A stretch of DNA of 64,000 nucleotides, from contig NC_052105.1 in assembly GCF_012273895.1 (NCBI RefSeq), positions 2,170,001 through 2,234,000 on the forward strand. The letters are read 5' to 3'. Positions within the stretch are counted from its first letter, which is position 1, and every line of letters starts with the position of its first letter. Of this stretch, positions 12,418-23,690 are shown one piece after another. Under the pieces are notes generated by a model. The model was not told the DNA's origin, did not search any database, and saw nothing but the letters and a program-made list of their open reading frames with translations. The stretch is from Zerene cesonia (taxonomy: Eukaryota > Arthropoda > Insecta > Lepidoptera > Pieridae). The translations under genes and the position numbers were made by a program.

Positions 12418-12570
12418 TTATTTAATAATATAAATCCGAACAGCTTGTTTTCTCGAATGCGCTTATCTCAAGAACTACCGGTTAGATTTGACAAATTCTT
12501 TTAGTGTTAGATAGTATATTAATAGAAAAAAGCTTCAAGTTATTAACATCATGTACAATGTAGCTAAAAT
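12418..12570 (+). mobile_element. Helitron type N, decayed
   Basis: It resembles the element at 19314-19482: an AATATAAATCCGAACAGCTTG start and the phrase CAAATTCTTTTAGTGTTAGATAG, which matches AAATTCTTTCAGTTTTAGATA there. No 3' CTAG terminus was found, so it is a 5' fragment or a heavily eroded copy. Confidence 0.5.
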
Positions 12571-13450
12571 GAGCGTCACAACTAGAAAAGATAAAATGTA
12601 AATAGCATGTCGTCTTATAAATTAAGTCACCAATATTGAAAGTATTATTTTCTAAAGAACGTAAGCGTAAATCAAAAAGATACCTAATTTAAGACGATAT
12701 TGATGAAAATTTCGGAATTTTCTATTTCGCAGGGATTACATCATAACATGCTTTAAAACAGAAAAAAAAAAATAATCCAAATCGTTCCAAACGCCTTTGA
12801 GTCATCGCTGAAAATACGCGAAAAAAGATTTCAGAGACGAAGTGTAGATGTCCCTGGAAACTTTTTGTAGTCAGTTAAAAGATTTTTATTCGCTTCGGTG
12901 ACAAGTTTCATAGTTATGTTCAAAAGCTTGAAAAAGTGTAAATAAAAAATCTCTTTAATCATTCAGTTACATGTGATAGGACCTTATTGTAAACTCTTGT
13001 AAAAAGGCTTCTTTTCAAAATTATTGTCGATTAAAAACTAATTCCAGTTCCTAATATTGTGAACATAAAAACCCATCAAACAACAACCTAATTCATTCAA
13101 AATAATTGAAACGTCACGAAAACATTCAAAATGATAAAATATTTCGCGGAGCGCGGGTAGCGGGTAATTCAAAGGTATTATCTAAGAAGCGAGATAAGAT
13201 GAAAGAAAATCATATAAGAGCTTACTCTAAAAAGAACATGTCACATGACAACCGCATAGTTCGTTCTGTACTTCAGTGAAAGGGGACTATTCTGTTAACG
13301 TTAGGTGCAGAACTACAACGGTACTCCGAACTTAATTGTTTTATAACAATGGAGCCGGTTTTATTAACTGGCTTTTTCTTTACAACATATGTTATGATAA
13401 TTTGTGAATTGGACTCTGTTTCGAAAACTTTAAATGGAAATTAAAAGTGA
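12571..13450. other. AT-rich unique DNA
   Basis: No gene or repeat recognised. A small GC-richer spot near 13143-13170 (CGCGGAGCGCGGGTAGCGGG) has no clear identity. Confidence 0.45.
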
Positions 13451-13669
13451 TTTCGTACGGTGAGTGGGGGAGCCGGAGGCCAATTTCCTTTTCCTCACCC
13501 TTATCCATTGCTTTTTTCAGACATCCATCCTTTCTTTATCTCTTACCCCTTTAGATGCGGGCAGCACATTCGCACATGTCTGAGTCTCTGCGAATGTTAA
13601 TGGGTGGTTGTTGATCGCTTACCATCAGACAAACTACCAGCTCAGTTGTCCGCTATGATATACAAAAGA
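13451..13669 (+). mobile_element. SINE-like repeat D, 5'-truncated
   Basis: It starts at TTTCGTACGGTGAGTGGGGG, the middle of the family, then has the pyrimidine-rich block, TGCGGGCAGCACATTCGC, TGTTAATGGGTGGTTGTTGATCG and TACCATCAGACAAACTACCAGC, ending GATATACAAAAGA. This is the second subfamily (GCGGGCAGC...), closest to 54912-55237. The missing head fits incomplete reverse transcription. Confidence 0.75.
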
Positions 13670-14280
13670 TTTGGTTTTGTGAGTATATTGTAGGCAGCAG
13701 ATATAAGATGATAATGATAATAAATACGCATGAATTGAATCTATTTTTTTAATTTATACAAATAAAATAACTACAATTTAAATTTTATATTTATTAAATT
13801 TATACTAACTAGTAATGCAAATAGCTCGTTATTTTTTTTTTAATTTTAAATAGTTTTCACATTGATAAACATAATAAAAAGCCGATACGAAGGCTTCTAA
13901 AAATATCAAATAGTACAAGTCATCTAACTATAAACAACGCTGTTAAAATTCACTTGTTCCCGGAAAGCTTCAGGTTCTTTGTTAACTGAAAAACGATACT
14001 TTCGATTGCCTCTTTCTCTTTAATAGAATCTATTTCGAATAAAATTGATAAAACGAAGCTAATATTTTCTTTGTGTTCTTATACAACAGATTGGTTAGTT
14101 TTCAAACCGGGCCGAGTTCTTAATATAAGCGCATGCAAACGAACAAAGTCCTCAGCATACTATTAATAGTATAGAATAGTAGACAACCTATACTATTAAA
14201 TAAACAATAATATTTCCTTATAATCCAAGAATTTAGATCTGTTAACATGGTCTTCTTTTATCTACTATAACCAGCGTGGT

Positions 14281-14512
14281 TTGGTAGATGTCTTATGTGA
14301 AGGCTTACTCAAATCGCATAAACGGTAGAATACTACTACCGGGGGAGTACCACACATCCAAAGAGAGGCGTGAAATAGTAGCGTGCTACTGTATTCATTC
14401 CGATGAGTGGCGGAGCCAGAGGCCCGTTTTCTGTCCCCCACCCGTCCCAGCCCATTCTTTCTTCCTGTCCAGTCGTCTATACACTCCTAACCCCTTAAAG
14501 CGCTACGAACGT
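14281..14512 (+). mobile_element. SINE-like repeat D, diverged head half
   Basis: It keeps a degraded head (ACTACCGGGGGAGTACCACACA; better copies have CACCGGGGAAGTACCACACC), then GAGGCGTGAAATAGTAGC, GAGTGGCGGAGCCAGAGGCCCG and the pyrimidine-rich block. It stops at CCTTAAAGCGCTACG without the tail half. Together with the fragment at 13451 it shows that both halves of this family occur alone. Confidence 0.65.
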
Positions 14513-15564
14513 TGTTAGTTTGAGTTACGCTATTTTTTTAATTCATAAATTAGACATTTTAATTTAATTAATAAGTATAGGAAATTTATAATATATAATA
14601 TATAATAATACTATATATTATAGAAGAAGTATAATGAGTATACTTAGTATTAGGAATGTCTCAAAAGCATCCCACATTGTTGAGGATCCTTGAAGGTAAA
14701 GTAGTAATATTCCATTTAATTTTGTAGAAAAAGGTAGACAATTATGTCGATAAAATGAAATAAGATCAGTAAATTAATATGTACGCAGTAGGCAAGTAGG
14801 CAGTCCTTTCAAACGTATTTTCGAAATATTTTTAGAAACCAAAGATACCGTTACGTATACGTTTAAAATCCGATAAAGTCTTTAAATTCTAATGTATAAT
14901 GCCCGCGTAAATGAAACACAAGAAAATACTATACCTTATATTTATAAGTAGATTCATATTTTAGGTTAGATTTCCGTTTCAGTGGAATACAATGCTTAAT
15001 CACCAGAACACCTGCTTTATAAAGAGAACAGAGTAAATAGCGTCTCACAAAAGCAAAGGTAAGAATAGATAGTTGAATCGCTACAGTACGAAAATAACAA
15101 AATAAAACAAAGTTACATACATTTTAAAACAGAAAACATCGACATTGACATAAAGCCCCCATTTATAACGCAGTCTTTGCTGATGGTTAAGTTCTATTTG
15201 TCCCTTGAAATACCATTCACGCCGACGCAAGCAAGTCCAAGTGTCGCCTGACTTTTCCTATTTATCCGAGCTTCGGCTTAGCGGCTAACAAATCTCTTTT
15301 CCATGTATTTACGTAGGTCCGCTACCTGTATCTCGTATGTTATGTTTATTAAGAATTGAACAAATGCTGGTCGCCTAAGTAAACCCGACGTTGCATTTGT
15401 TGTTGGAACTGTTTGTTCTAGGTTGCTTGGGTTGAAGTATTCTATGGAATAACGTTATTTAATGTACCTTTTTATATACTCTAAGAATAGGCTGAACGTT
15501 TTCTTGTGTTTATTTTGGTGAATTAAGTGGGTCGCGTTATGTATACAGTATTACGTGGTTTTGT
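14513..15564. other. AT-rich DNA with a foldback K fragment and a GC-richer patch
   Basis: 14570-14640 is a near-pure A/T stretch of ATATAAT repeats. 14854-14925 holds one arm of foldback repeat K (TTTAAAATCCGATAAAGTCTTTAAATTC then GTATAATGCCCGCGTAAA). 15160-15300 is less AT-rich (GACGCAAGCAAGTCCAAGTGTCGCC) with no repeat match in the window and may be conserved noncoding DNA. No gene recognised. Confidence 0.4.
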
Positions 15565-15672
15565 ATGTGGTAGTCGAGCATGCTTCGGCACGAATTGGGC
15601 CAGCTCGCACCGGGGAAGTACCACACCCTCACAGAAGACCGGCGTGAAATAGCATTTTGTTGTGTTTCTTTT
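15565..15672 (+). mobile_element. SINE-like repeat D, head only
   Basis: A near-consensus head: GTGGTAGTCGAGCATGCTTC, GGCACGAATTGGGCCAGCTC, CACCGGGGAAGTACCACACC and CCGGCGTGAAATAGC. After TGTGTTTC the sequence departs from the family into unrelated DNA with no poly(A) tail. Low divergence in the head suggests a fairly recent insertion, so loss of the tail half must be later or reflect a rearrangement. Confidence 0.75.
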
Positions 15673-15845
15673 AATTTTATCTCAATACCATCCAAGCCTT
15701 CCAATAAATGTCTCATCGGAGACACACATTCTTGATAGCTATCTCTCTGGATAGTTCTAGTGGTGTCTATCAAAGGAATTAAAAAAGTTCTACTTCCAGA
15801 AATGGTAAGATCAATTATGAGATAAGAATATCCTATCCTATCCTA

Positions 15846-16057
15846 TCCTACTACTAATCGTACTTATATTATAAATGCGAAATTTTGTAATAATGTGTGT
15901 ATATTTGTTACTCTTTCACGCAAAAACTGCTGAACCGATTGCAAAGAAATTTGGCACGTAAATAGCTGGATAATTGGAATAACACATAGGTAACTTCTTA
16001 ACCCGCTATTCCTACGGGATACAGACTTACGCGGGTGAAGCCGCGGGGCGTAGCTAG
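15846..16057 (+). mobile_element. Lep1-type Helitron next to a TATCC microsatellite
   Basis: The 5' end merges with a (TATCC)n run at 15830-15850, a tandem expansion of the element's own TCCTA start. The body matches other copies (CTGCTGAACCGATTGCAAAG, TATTCCTACGGGATACAGAC) and the 3' end is GGGGCGTAGCTAG before T. The 3' hairpin is GCGGGTGAAGCCGC. Confidence 0.85.
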
Positions 16058-16976
16058 TATATTTATAAAGCAAAAAATTTACGAAACAAACAAACATTTT
16101 AACATTATATTATACGCAACGTCGCACCTTAAATATATATAAAAATATATTCTCGTCAAAAAGTCCGACTTTCGTTCAGAACAAAGTTGCACTTAAATTT
16201 TATTTTCATACGCAGACGAAAACCGCAAAATAAAATCATACAATAGTCGCCCTTAATGTTACTGCGATATTATGTAAAGTCCTTTAACATGGCCAACTAT
16301 TCCAGAAAACGACGGTGTGTGGTCAAAATAATGAGAACGCAGAGTCCACAATAATCATTTGAATAGGAATTGTACCGATTTCAGCGTAGGTACATTCGTA
16401 AACATACATTTTTGAGGCGCACCCTAAAGTTTTCACTACTTTTGTTACGATTGTTACTGATATAGGGCGTCAATTCTATTCCAACTTTGATACAATATCA
16501 AAGGAATTTTCATTGTTTCTTTATTTAATCCTAAAAATGAAATACCGAATAAATTTTCATATTTTTTCCACATTTACAAGATCTTCAAATTCAACTGAAA
16601 ATTGTCAATTATTTATTCATAATGGCTCTGTCTAGACTCCAGCTACATTTAATTGTATTGTTTTTATAGATCTCGTATCGACTTGAGTTATATTAACATT
16701 ATAGCTCTGCAAGTAATAATAATTTATATTAGATCGTTTTAGGTTATTCCAGACATGAATAGCATCAGCGATTCCAATCTGGTTTACTTCTCTATTCTCT
16801 ATATCCAGTGGCATCACATTGTTTTAATTTTCATTTAGTTAATTAGACTCACACGCGATTACCTTATATAAACAGCAATTCTTAACCTATTACAATTTAT
16901 TAAGATTTTGTTAGTGTGAAGTAGGTTTCAAGTCTAAATTCGGACACAATCAAAAACGATCTATTATTATAAAGAA
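16058..16976. other. AT-rich DNA, no supported gene
   Basis: A minus-strand frame of about 61 codons at 16632-16817 has fairly mixed composition (DIENREVNQIGIADAIHVWN...) but matches nothing I know, and its length is within chance for this base composition. Nothing else recognised. Confidence 0.35.
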
Positions 16977-17188
16977 CTAGCTGCGCCTTGCGGTTTCACC
17001 CGTGTAAGTCTGTATCCACAAGGAATATCGGGATAAAAAGTTGCCTATGTATTATTCCAGTCATCCAACTATCTACGTACTAAATTTCATTGCAATCGGT
17101 TCAGTAGTTTTTGCGTGAAATCGTAACAAACATACACATACACATACGTCCATCCTCAAAAACTTTCGCATTTATAATATAAGTAGGA
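16977..17188 (-). mobile_element. Lep1-type Helitron
   Basis: The plus strand shows CTAGCTGCGCCTTGCGGTTT at the left and TATAATATAAGTAGGA at the right. The stem is slightly mutated (GCGGTTTCACCCGTG). The right flank is C instead of the expected T, probably a later point change. The CA-rich subterminal tract is expanded (CATACACATACACATACG). Confidence 0.88.
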
Positions 17189-18198
17189 CAGTCCATATAA
17201 TATATATGAATACATTTATTTCATGGTGAAGCAGCGATACCCTCAGTAGAGATTTATGAATGGCTTTCACCATCAGGTGCTGTGAATGCTCTTTAACCGG
17301 CATAAAAAATATTTACCTTTCAAATATTTCGTTTGAATTTTGCGTTTTGTCGTAAACAAAGTTTACAATAGACAGGCTAGCAGGTGCAAGTGATGAAATA
17401 TGTATCGCGACGCACATAAAAATATATTTGCTTTTGTTATTATACTTGTTTTTTATGTACATATTCAAATATTATAAAATGTTTTATGTAAGATTGATCA
17501 ATTTGACGGACATTTTCAAATAAGTTGAAATCAACTTGAATAATTTTTTTTCTCTTGGTTCTGGTACTCCATAACATCGTGGATTTTCTGACGATTGATT
17601 GATTGATTGTTTTATCTTATATTTAATGTTACGCAAGTATTATTGAAGATTTTAATTCATCATACAAAAATCTTACAAAAAAGAATTCACGGGTGGAGTC
17701 GGGGCGAGAAGCTAGTTGTACATAAAATTACTTGGCAAGTCTTAGGATTGGGGAATTTTTCACAATTGTCCGTAGATCGTAAACTAACTGCAAATTATGT
17801 CCGTACAGTGATCTTGATAGTGATTCACTAAGAAAATGTAACAGTTTCCATGTTTTTGCAACATATCAAATAAAAATATGAAAGTGTTTAAAATATTAAA
17901 GGCATATATATGCACATTAAAATCAATGTTTATTGATTATATAAAACTTATATTACATTAATGACGTTTTTTATTTCAACATCCATATATGTTAGTTTTC
18001 ATCTATAGTTTATATGTATGCATATTTAACTATATAAGAAGGTAGAATTAAGTAAAAATTATATATACACAATTAAAACAATTAAAATTATCTATTATCA
18101 TCATGTACACAATATAATTTTAGCGGTTTATGGAAGAGACCGTCTTCTTACCCAATTAATATCTTCAGACTATATTGTTTCAGACTATTTGTTGTATT
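17189..18198. other. AT-rich DNA up to the first assembly gap
   Basis: No gene or repeat family recognised. 17220-17290 (GTGAAGCAGCGATACCCTCAG) is slightly less AT-rich. Sequence is lost at 18199. Confidence 0.4.
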
Positions 18199-19198
18199 NN
18201 NNNNNNNNNNNNNNNNNNNNNNNNNNNNNNNNNNNNNNNNNNNNNNNNNNNNNNNNNNNNNNNNNNNNNNNNNNNNNNNNNNNNNNNNNNNNNNNNNNNN
18301 NNNNNNNNNNNNNNNNNNNNNNNNNNNNNNNNNNNNNNNNNNNNNNNNNNNNNNNNNNNNNNNNNNNNNNNNNNNNNNNNNNNNNNNNNNNNNNNNNNNN
18401 NNNNNNNNNNNNNNNNNNNNNNNNNNNNNNNNNNNNNNNNNNNNNNNNNNNNNNNNNNNNNNNNNNNNNNNNNNNNNNNNNNNNNNNNNNNNNNNNNNNN
18501 NNNNNNNNNNNNNNNNNNNNNNNNNNNNNNNNNNNNNNNNNNNNNNNNNNNNNNNNNNNNNNNNNNNNNNNNNNNNNNNNNNNNNNNNNNNNNNNNNNNN
18601 NNNNNNNNNNNNNNNNNNNNNNNNNNNNNNNNNNNNNNNNNNNNNNNNNNNNNNNNNNNNNNNNNNNNNNNNNNNNNNNNNNNNNNNNNNNNNNNNNNNN
18701 NNNNNNNNNNNNNNNNNNNNNNNNNNNNNNNNNNNNNNNNNNNNNNNNNNNNNNNNNNNNNNNNNNNNNNNNNNNNNNNNNNNNNNNNNNNNNNNNNNNN
18801 NNNNNNNNNNNNNNNNNNNNNNNNNNNNNNNNNNNNNNNNNNNNNNNNNNNNNNNNNNNNNNNNNNNNNNNNNNNNNNNNNNNNNNNNNNNNNNNNNNNN
18901 NNNNNNNNNNNNNNNNNNNNNNNNNNNNNNNNNNNNNNNNNNNNNNNNNNNNNNNNNNNNNNNNNNNNNNNNNNNNNNNNNNNNNNNNNNNNNNNNNNNN
19001 NNNNNNNNNNNNNNNNNNNNNNNNNNNNNNNNNNNNNNNNNNNNNNNNNNNNNNNNNNNNNNNNNNNNNNNNNNNNNNNNNNNNNNNNNNNNNNNNNNNN
19101 NNNNNNNNNNNNNNNNNNNNNNNNNNNNNNNNNNNNNNNNNNNNNNNNNNNNNNNNNNNNNNNNNNNNNNNNNNNNNNNNNNNNNNNNNNNNNNNNNN
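18199..19198. other. Assembly gap, 1000 N
   Basis: Exactly 1000 unknown bases, a conventional placeholder length, so the true size is unknown. Its right edge is an ATTC microsatellite, which probably caused the assembly break. Confidence 0.99.
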
Positions 19199-19276
19199 AT
19201 TCATTCATTCATTCATTCATTCATTCATTCATTCATTCATTCATTCATTCATTCATTCATTCATTCATTCATTCAT
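19199..19276. repeat. (ATTC)n microsatellite at gap edge
   Basis: About 19 perfect tandem ATTC units run from the gap edge into TTATATAATATATTTATC. The array may be longer inside the gap. Perfect units imply recent slippage, so length is likely to vary between individuals. Confidence 0.97.
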
Positions 19277-19313
19277 CTTATATAATATATTTATCTGTAT
19301 TTGTTTTATTTTA

Positions 19314-19482
19314 TCTATACTTATATTACAAAGCTAAAGAGTTTGTTTGTTCGTTTGTTTGATCGCGCTAATCACTGGTCTGTTTTGAAAAATTCTTTCA
19401 GTTTTAGATAACCCATTTAATGAGGAAGGCTTTAGGCTATACGAGTATAAGTATCACGGGTTAAGCCGGGGCGGACCGCTAG
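19314..19482 (+). mobile_element. Helitron type N, complete ends
   Basis: It begins TCTATACTTATATTACAAAG after a host A and ends GGGGCGGACCGCTAG before a host T. Inside are GAGTTTGTTTGTTCGTTTG, AAAATTCTTTCAGTTTTAGATA and GAGGAAGGCTTTAGGCTATA, phrases recalled from a common lepidopteran Helitron group. At 169 bp it seems internally deleted. The 3' stem is weak. Confidence 0.75.
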
Positions 19483-19641
19483 TCCGCATATACAACTAGC
19501 TGTTCACCCCGGCGCTGCCTGGGTAGACATTGTTTTTTTTTATGTTACGTAGCCTGTGTTACTCAGTGATGATATAATTAATATTTTCTAATCAATCTTC
19601 AATAAAATAAAACCGTCAATACTATTCTCTTTATATAAAAA

Positions 19642-20208
19642 CTAGCATACCCGGCCACTGCTGTGGCTGAGTAATAATTAAAAATATTACGATTATAAAT
19701 TATTAGGATAATTAATCAAAATTACTATATATTTTGTATGTGGTAGTCGAGCACGCTTCGGCACGAATTAGGCCAGCTTGCACCGGGGAAGTACCACACC
19801 CCCACAGAAGACTGACGCGAAATAGCATTCTGCTGTGTTTCGTTCGGTGAGTGGGGGAACCGGAGGCCCATGTCCTTTTCCTTCCCCTTCCCAGTCCTTT
19901 CCTTTATTCCTCTCGCTAATCCTTTCTTAATCCCTTCCCAATATAAAGTCGGCAATCCATTTGTAGAGGCGTAAGGTCTATAATCGACTCTACGTCTCTA
20001 CAAATGTTCATGGGCGGAGGTAGCGCTTACCATCAGGCGTTCTACCAGCTCCATTGCAGACTGTGACATAAAAAAAAATATATAACTATCCTCTGTCTTA
20101 AGTTGGACCAAATTACACATAAAATGCCAAATTTCATCAAAATCGGTTGAGTTGGTGAAGAGTTCATTGGGAACATACATCATGTCACTGGATTTTTTTT
20201 TATTAAGA
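19642..20208 (-). mobile_element. Helitron type C, split by a SINE
   Basis: The left part (19642-19734) begins CTAGCATACCCGGCCACTGC and the right part (20079-20208) ends in an AAGA that is the complement of the TC start. Rejoined by eye, the parts follow the uninterrupted copy at 43812-44024: GGCTGAGTAATAATTAAA on one side and ACACATAAAATGCCAAATTTC plus GGTTGAGTTGGTGAAGA on the other. Both outer flanks are A and T. The insert at 19735-20078 is therefore younger than this element. Confidence 0.85.
19735..20078 (+). mobile_element. SINE-like repeat D, full length
   Basis: A full copy from GTATGTGGTAGTCGAGCACG to GACATAAAAAAAA, about 344 bp, inserted inside a Helitron. The 9-A tail and 5' head define plus orientation as a retroposed sequence. 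The surrounding ACTATATAT / ATATATAACT may be a short target duplication. The central block contains GAGTGGGGGAACCGGAGGCC and a long pyrimidine-rich run. The complementary strand has long open frames. The family has no name I can assign with confidence. Confidence 0.85.
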
Positions 20209-21385
20209 TATTTTAGCTGCAGCTGAAGGTCGGATCAATTGAAAATGCTTACAATGAGTAACATTAATGTAATTAAATTTAATAGACACGAAAACAATAT
20301 TTATTAAACTACAAGCTATGATCGATGTTATAACAAGAGTGTCTGTTTATTTTTATGATATATTTCTATTGAAATGTGCTCGTGGAATGGATTAAGTACG
20401 CAATTTCTTTTTTCACTTGCACTTCACAAAGTAGGAGCCACACAGAGATCTATATTTTCACAAAGTAAGTACGCAAAGTAAACACGAGTAGTAGACCTGC
20501 ATTATACGTAACAAATATAAATAGAAAATACTGGCCGAATCGATAATTAAACAATTATAAAAATACAGCAGAAGCTTATGTGACCGTACGTTTCTAAGAA
20601 AGCTTATATATATTTCTATTATAATTATAATTAGATATTTATTGATTATAGAACTATACGGTGATACTACATCTTCTACTAAAACAAGCAAAGATTATCG
20701 TCGTGTCTATTGGCAAGACTTCTACAATAATCTTGAAGCACGCTGACACTGCGGTTTGCTTCCCATAGACACAATTATATTTCTCTAACACTAAAAGCCA
20801 AAATTCTCGAAGTAACCGCGGTACTATCCTAAGTGGAAACACAGTTTATTACAAATTTGGAGAAGAGCCAGCCTGGGAACTACTTAGTTTAAAACTGCTG
20901 GTACCTGCCCCTCATGAATAGTGCCTTCGCAGGAATCAAGCGAGCTACGCCGAGCATAATTCCGTAGATATGTTATTTCCATTGAAAGCAAAACTTATGA
21001 TTTTTCACTTCTTTTATAGTGGGCACTTATAACTGACTTTTCTCTAAATATATTAACCTCTCAATGGATTCTTAATAAAAAATATTGAAAACATATTTCA
21101 TTTCAGATATATGTTTTACGTTTTACAAACGTACTTTCTATTAAAATTACAAATGTAAATTTGCTGTTTCAGAGATTTTCTGTTGAGAATTGTGATCAGT
21201 AGTTATGTATCGATAGATATATATGTTTTTAAAAAGCATTTCTTTAACCGGACCGACGATTACTACGCGATAATAAGGCAAAGGAAATCTATAATTAGTA
21301 TGTGCGGGAGAATATACCTAGTCTTGCCATAAATATTGTAATAAAGAAAAAAGAAAATTGTTAACTGCAAATAACATTTATTACT
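20209..21385. other. AT-rich DNA before the second gap
   Basis: No gene or repeat recognised. 20690-20960 is less AT-rich, with short open frames on the minus strand that have no recognisable domains. Confidence 0.35.
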
Positions 21386-22385
21386 NNNNNNNNNNNNNNN
21401 NNNNNNNNNNNNNNNNNNNNNNNNNNNNNNNNNNNNNNNNNNNNNNNNNNNNNNNNNNNNNNNNNNNNNNNNNNNNNNNNNNNNNNNNNNNNNNNNNNNN
21501 NNNNNNNNNNNNNNNNNNNNNNNNNNNNNNNNNNNNNNNNNNNNNNNNNNNNNNNNNNNNNNNNNNNNNNNNNNNNNNNNNNNNNNNNNNNNNNNNNNNN
21601 NNNNNNNNNNNNNNNNNNNNNNNNNNNNNNNNNNNNNNNNNNNNNNNNNNNNNNNNNNNNNNNNNNNNNNNNNNNNNNNNNNNNNNNNNNNNNNNNNNNN
21701 NNNNNNNNNNNNNNNNNNNNNNNNNNNNNNNNNNNNNNNNNNNNNNNNNNNNNNNNNNNNNNNNNNNNNNNNNNNNNNNNNNNNNNNNNNNNNNNNNNNN
21801 NNNNNNNNNNNNNNNNNNNNNNNNNNNNNNNNNNNNNNNNNNNNNNNNNNNNNNNNNNNNNNNNNNNNNNNNNNNNNNNNNNNNNNNNNNNNNNNNNNNN
21901 NNNNNNNNNNNNNNNNNNNNNNNNNNNNNNNNNNNNNNNNNNNNNNNNNNNNNNNNNNNNNNNNNNNNNNNNNNNNNNNNNNNNNNNNNNNNNNNNNNNN
22001 NNNNNNNNNNNNNNNNNNNNNNNNNNNNNNNNNNNNNNNNNNNNNNNNNNNNNNNNNNNNNNNNNNNNNNNNNNNNNNNNNNNNNNNNNNNNNNNNNNNN
22101 NNNNNNNNNNNNNNNNNNNNNNNNNNNNNNNNNNNNNNNNNNNNNNNNNNNNNNNNNNNNNNNNNNNNNNNNNNNNNNNNNNNNNNNNNNNNNNNNNNNN
22201 NNNNNNNNNNNNNNNNNNNNNNNNNNNNNNNNNNNNNNNNNNNNNNNNNNNNNNNNNNNNNNNNNNNNNNNNNNNNNNNNNNNNNNNNNNNNNNNNNNNN
22301 NNNNNNNNNNNNNNNNNNNNNNNNNNNNNNNNNNNNNNNNNNNNNNNNNNNNNNNNNNNNNNNNNNNNNNNNNNNNNNNNNNNNN
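21386..22385. other. Assembly gap, 1000 N
   Basis: Another exact 1000-N placeholder. Its right edge lies inside LINE reverse-transcriptase sequence, so the missing DNA probably includes more LINE. The left edge shows no LINE sequence. Confidence 0.99.
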
Positions 22386-22462
22386 ACCCAATCGCATAAC
22401 CTCTCAGGAAGTCCGAAAGATGGTAATTTCGATAGAAGTGCTTTGTGCCAAACCCGATCGAA
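22386..22462 (-). mobile_element. LINE reverse transcriptase fragment, 5' part
   Basis: The minus strand encodes FDRVWHKALLSKLPSFGLPE followed by RLCDW, the conserved block just downstream of the first catalytic aspartate region in CR1/jockey-type reverse transcriptases (usual form AFDRVWHKxLLxKL). The frame stays open into the gap. Homology begins abruptly at 22462, as in a 5'-truncated insertion. Relative to 22503-23267 the order is reversed: on the minus strand this earlier part of the protein follows the later part, so they are two copies or a rearrangement. Confidence 0.85.
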
Positions 22463-22502
22463 GCTACAGTATATGTAGATGATATAATTAGAATATATAA
22501 TG

Positions 22503-23267
22503 TCATTTCTCATTTAAAGAGGAATAATATTCAAAGAGCATACTTTTGAAAGTAACGATTGATTTAGCATTACGTATATTAAGTGGCAAATCATTCCACA
22601 ATCTGATTGCTTTGACCGTAAAAGAAGAATTAAAGAATTTAGTTTTGTGCACAGGAAAGTTGAGGAGATAACTATCATTCGATCTCAAATTCAACCTATG
22701 ATTGCAAGCGAGCTGAAAGTTATTTTTAAGATAAGAAGGGGTTCTGGGATCGAATAAAATTCCAAACAAGAGATGCAGCACATGAGCATTCCGGCGATAT
22801 CTGATAGGCAGCCAATTCAGTCTAAGACGATAAGCAGACACATGATCATACTTACGCAATCCAAAGATGAAGCGGATGCACAGGTTCTGTAATCGCTCAA
22901 GCTTATCAAGTTGGATTTCAGAAAGATCACAGAAACCGACGTCAGCGTAGTCGAGGATGGGAAGAAGGAGTGATTGAGCTAACAAAATTTTGGTCGGAAT
23001 CGGAAGAAAGTTTTGTAGTCGCTTAAGAGAATGAGATGCCGCAAATAGCTTTTTACTGGTTTGCTTGAGGTGCTCATGCCAGGAAAGTGTAGCGTCAATA
23101 TGAACACCGAGATTCCTGACAGACGTACTGAACGGGATCTTAATACTGTCGACATATATTGATGGTAGTATATCCCACATAATTTTAGAAACAAACTGCG
23201 GACTACCAATAATAATAGTTTGCGTTTTGTGTGGATTAATTTTATTATATAAGATGAACAGTTTATG
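22503..23267 (-). pseudogene. CR1/jockey-type LINE reverse transcriptase, C-terminal part
   Basis: An open frame of about 254 codons ending in a normal stop at 22503-22505 encodes the part of a non-LTR reverse transcriptase downstream of the catalytic site. From the ATG at 23180: NLGVHIDATLSWHEHL (residues 23-38), LLLPILDYADVGF (about 71-83), RLQNLCIRFIFGLRK (about 95-109), LNWLPIRYRR (about 121-130) and AIRLWNDLP (about 191-199), all typical of the thumb and C-terminal region. The frame continues upstream of that ATG through KINPHKTQ, normally just after the catalytic YxDD, until a stop at 23268-23270. Endonuclease, fingers and palm are missing, so this is a dead 5'-truncated copy. Its open frame suggests recent insertion. 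Confidence 0.9.
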
Positions 23268-23270
23268 TTA

Positions 23271-23690
23271 TAATATTTAACAAGTATGTAGTTTTTATAA
23301 CATTCATTGTATGTTTAAAACATTGAAAATAAACTCTATTGTATTATATCAAATATTATCATTTTATTAAAAACATAATAAATTACATATAATACGACTA
23401 AAATGAAGCTATTACTGATATTATAATACCCCGACTATTAGATCCAGTCTTATCTCGGAGCCAACATCCACTTACGCGGCCCGTTTTGCATCCCACATCA
23501 ATCCCTTATCAACTGCAGGCTTAACTACATCGTTGATATTTTGTGCTAACGATACAGCCTTTTATTTTGTTATTGCGTTATAATAAACTGTTTTCTCTCG
23601 CGGATAATATATCATACATTATCTTCTTTACTGTTCCATATTGAGTTTCCGTCTGAGTTCAAACAGTGAGATTTTAAATTTTTAAATGAA
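23271..23690. other. AT-rich DNA between LINE fragments
   Basis: No gene seen. A less AT-rich patch at 23430-23530 (GGAGCCAACATCCACTTACG) matches nothing else in the window. Confidence 0.4.

Noticed and set aside
18175..19362. Long apparent open frames of about 340-395 codons across 18175-19362
   Set aside because: They consist almost entirely of unknown bases in the assembly gap plus the ATTC repeat (SFIHSFIH...), so they carry no coding information.
21263..22513. Frames of about 340-415 codons across 21263-22513
   Set aside because: Only the short FDRVWH segment at the right edge is real LINE protein. The rest is the N gap and unrelated AT-rich DNA.
22503..23180. YAD in LILDYADVGF read as the catalytic YADD of a reverse transcriptase
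   Set aside because: It lies about 60 residues downstream of KINPHKTQ and in the place where this LINE group has a conserved LDYxDV segment outside the active site. The catalytic motif is missing from this truncated copy.
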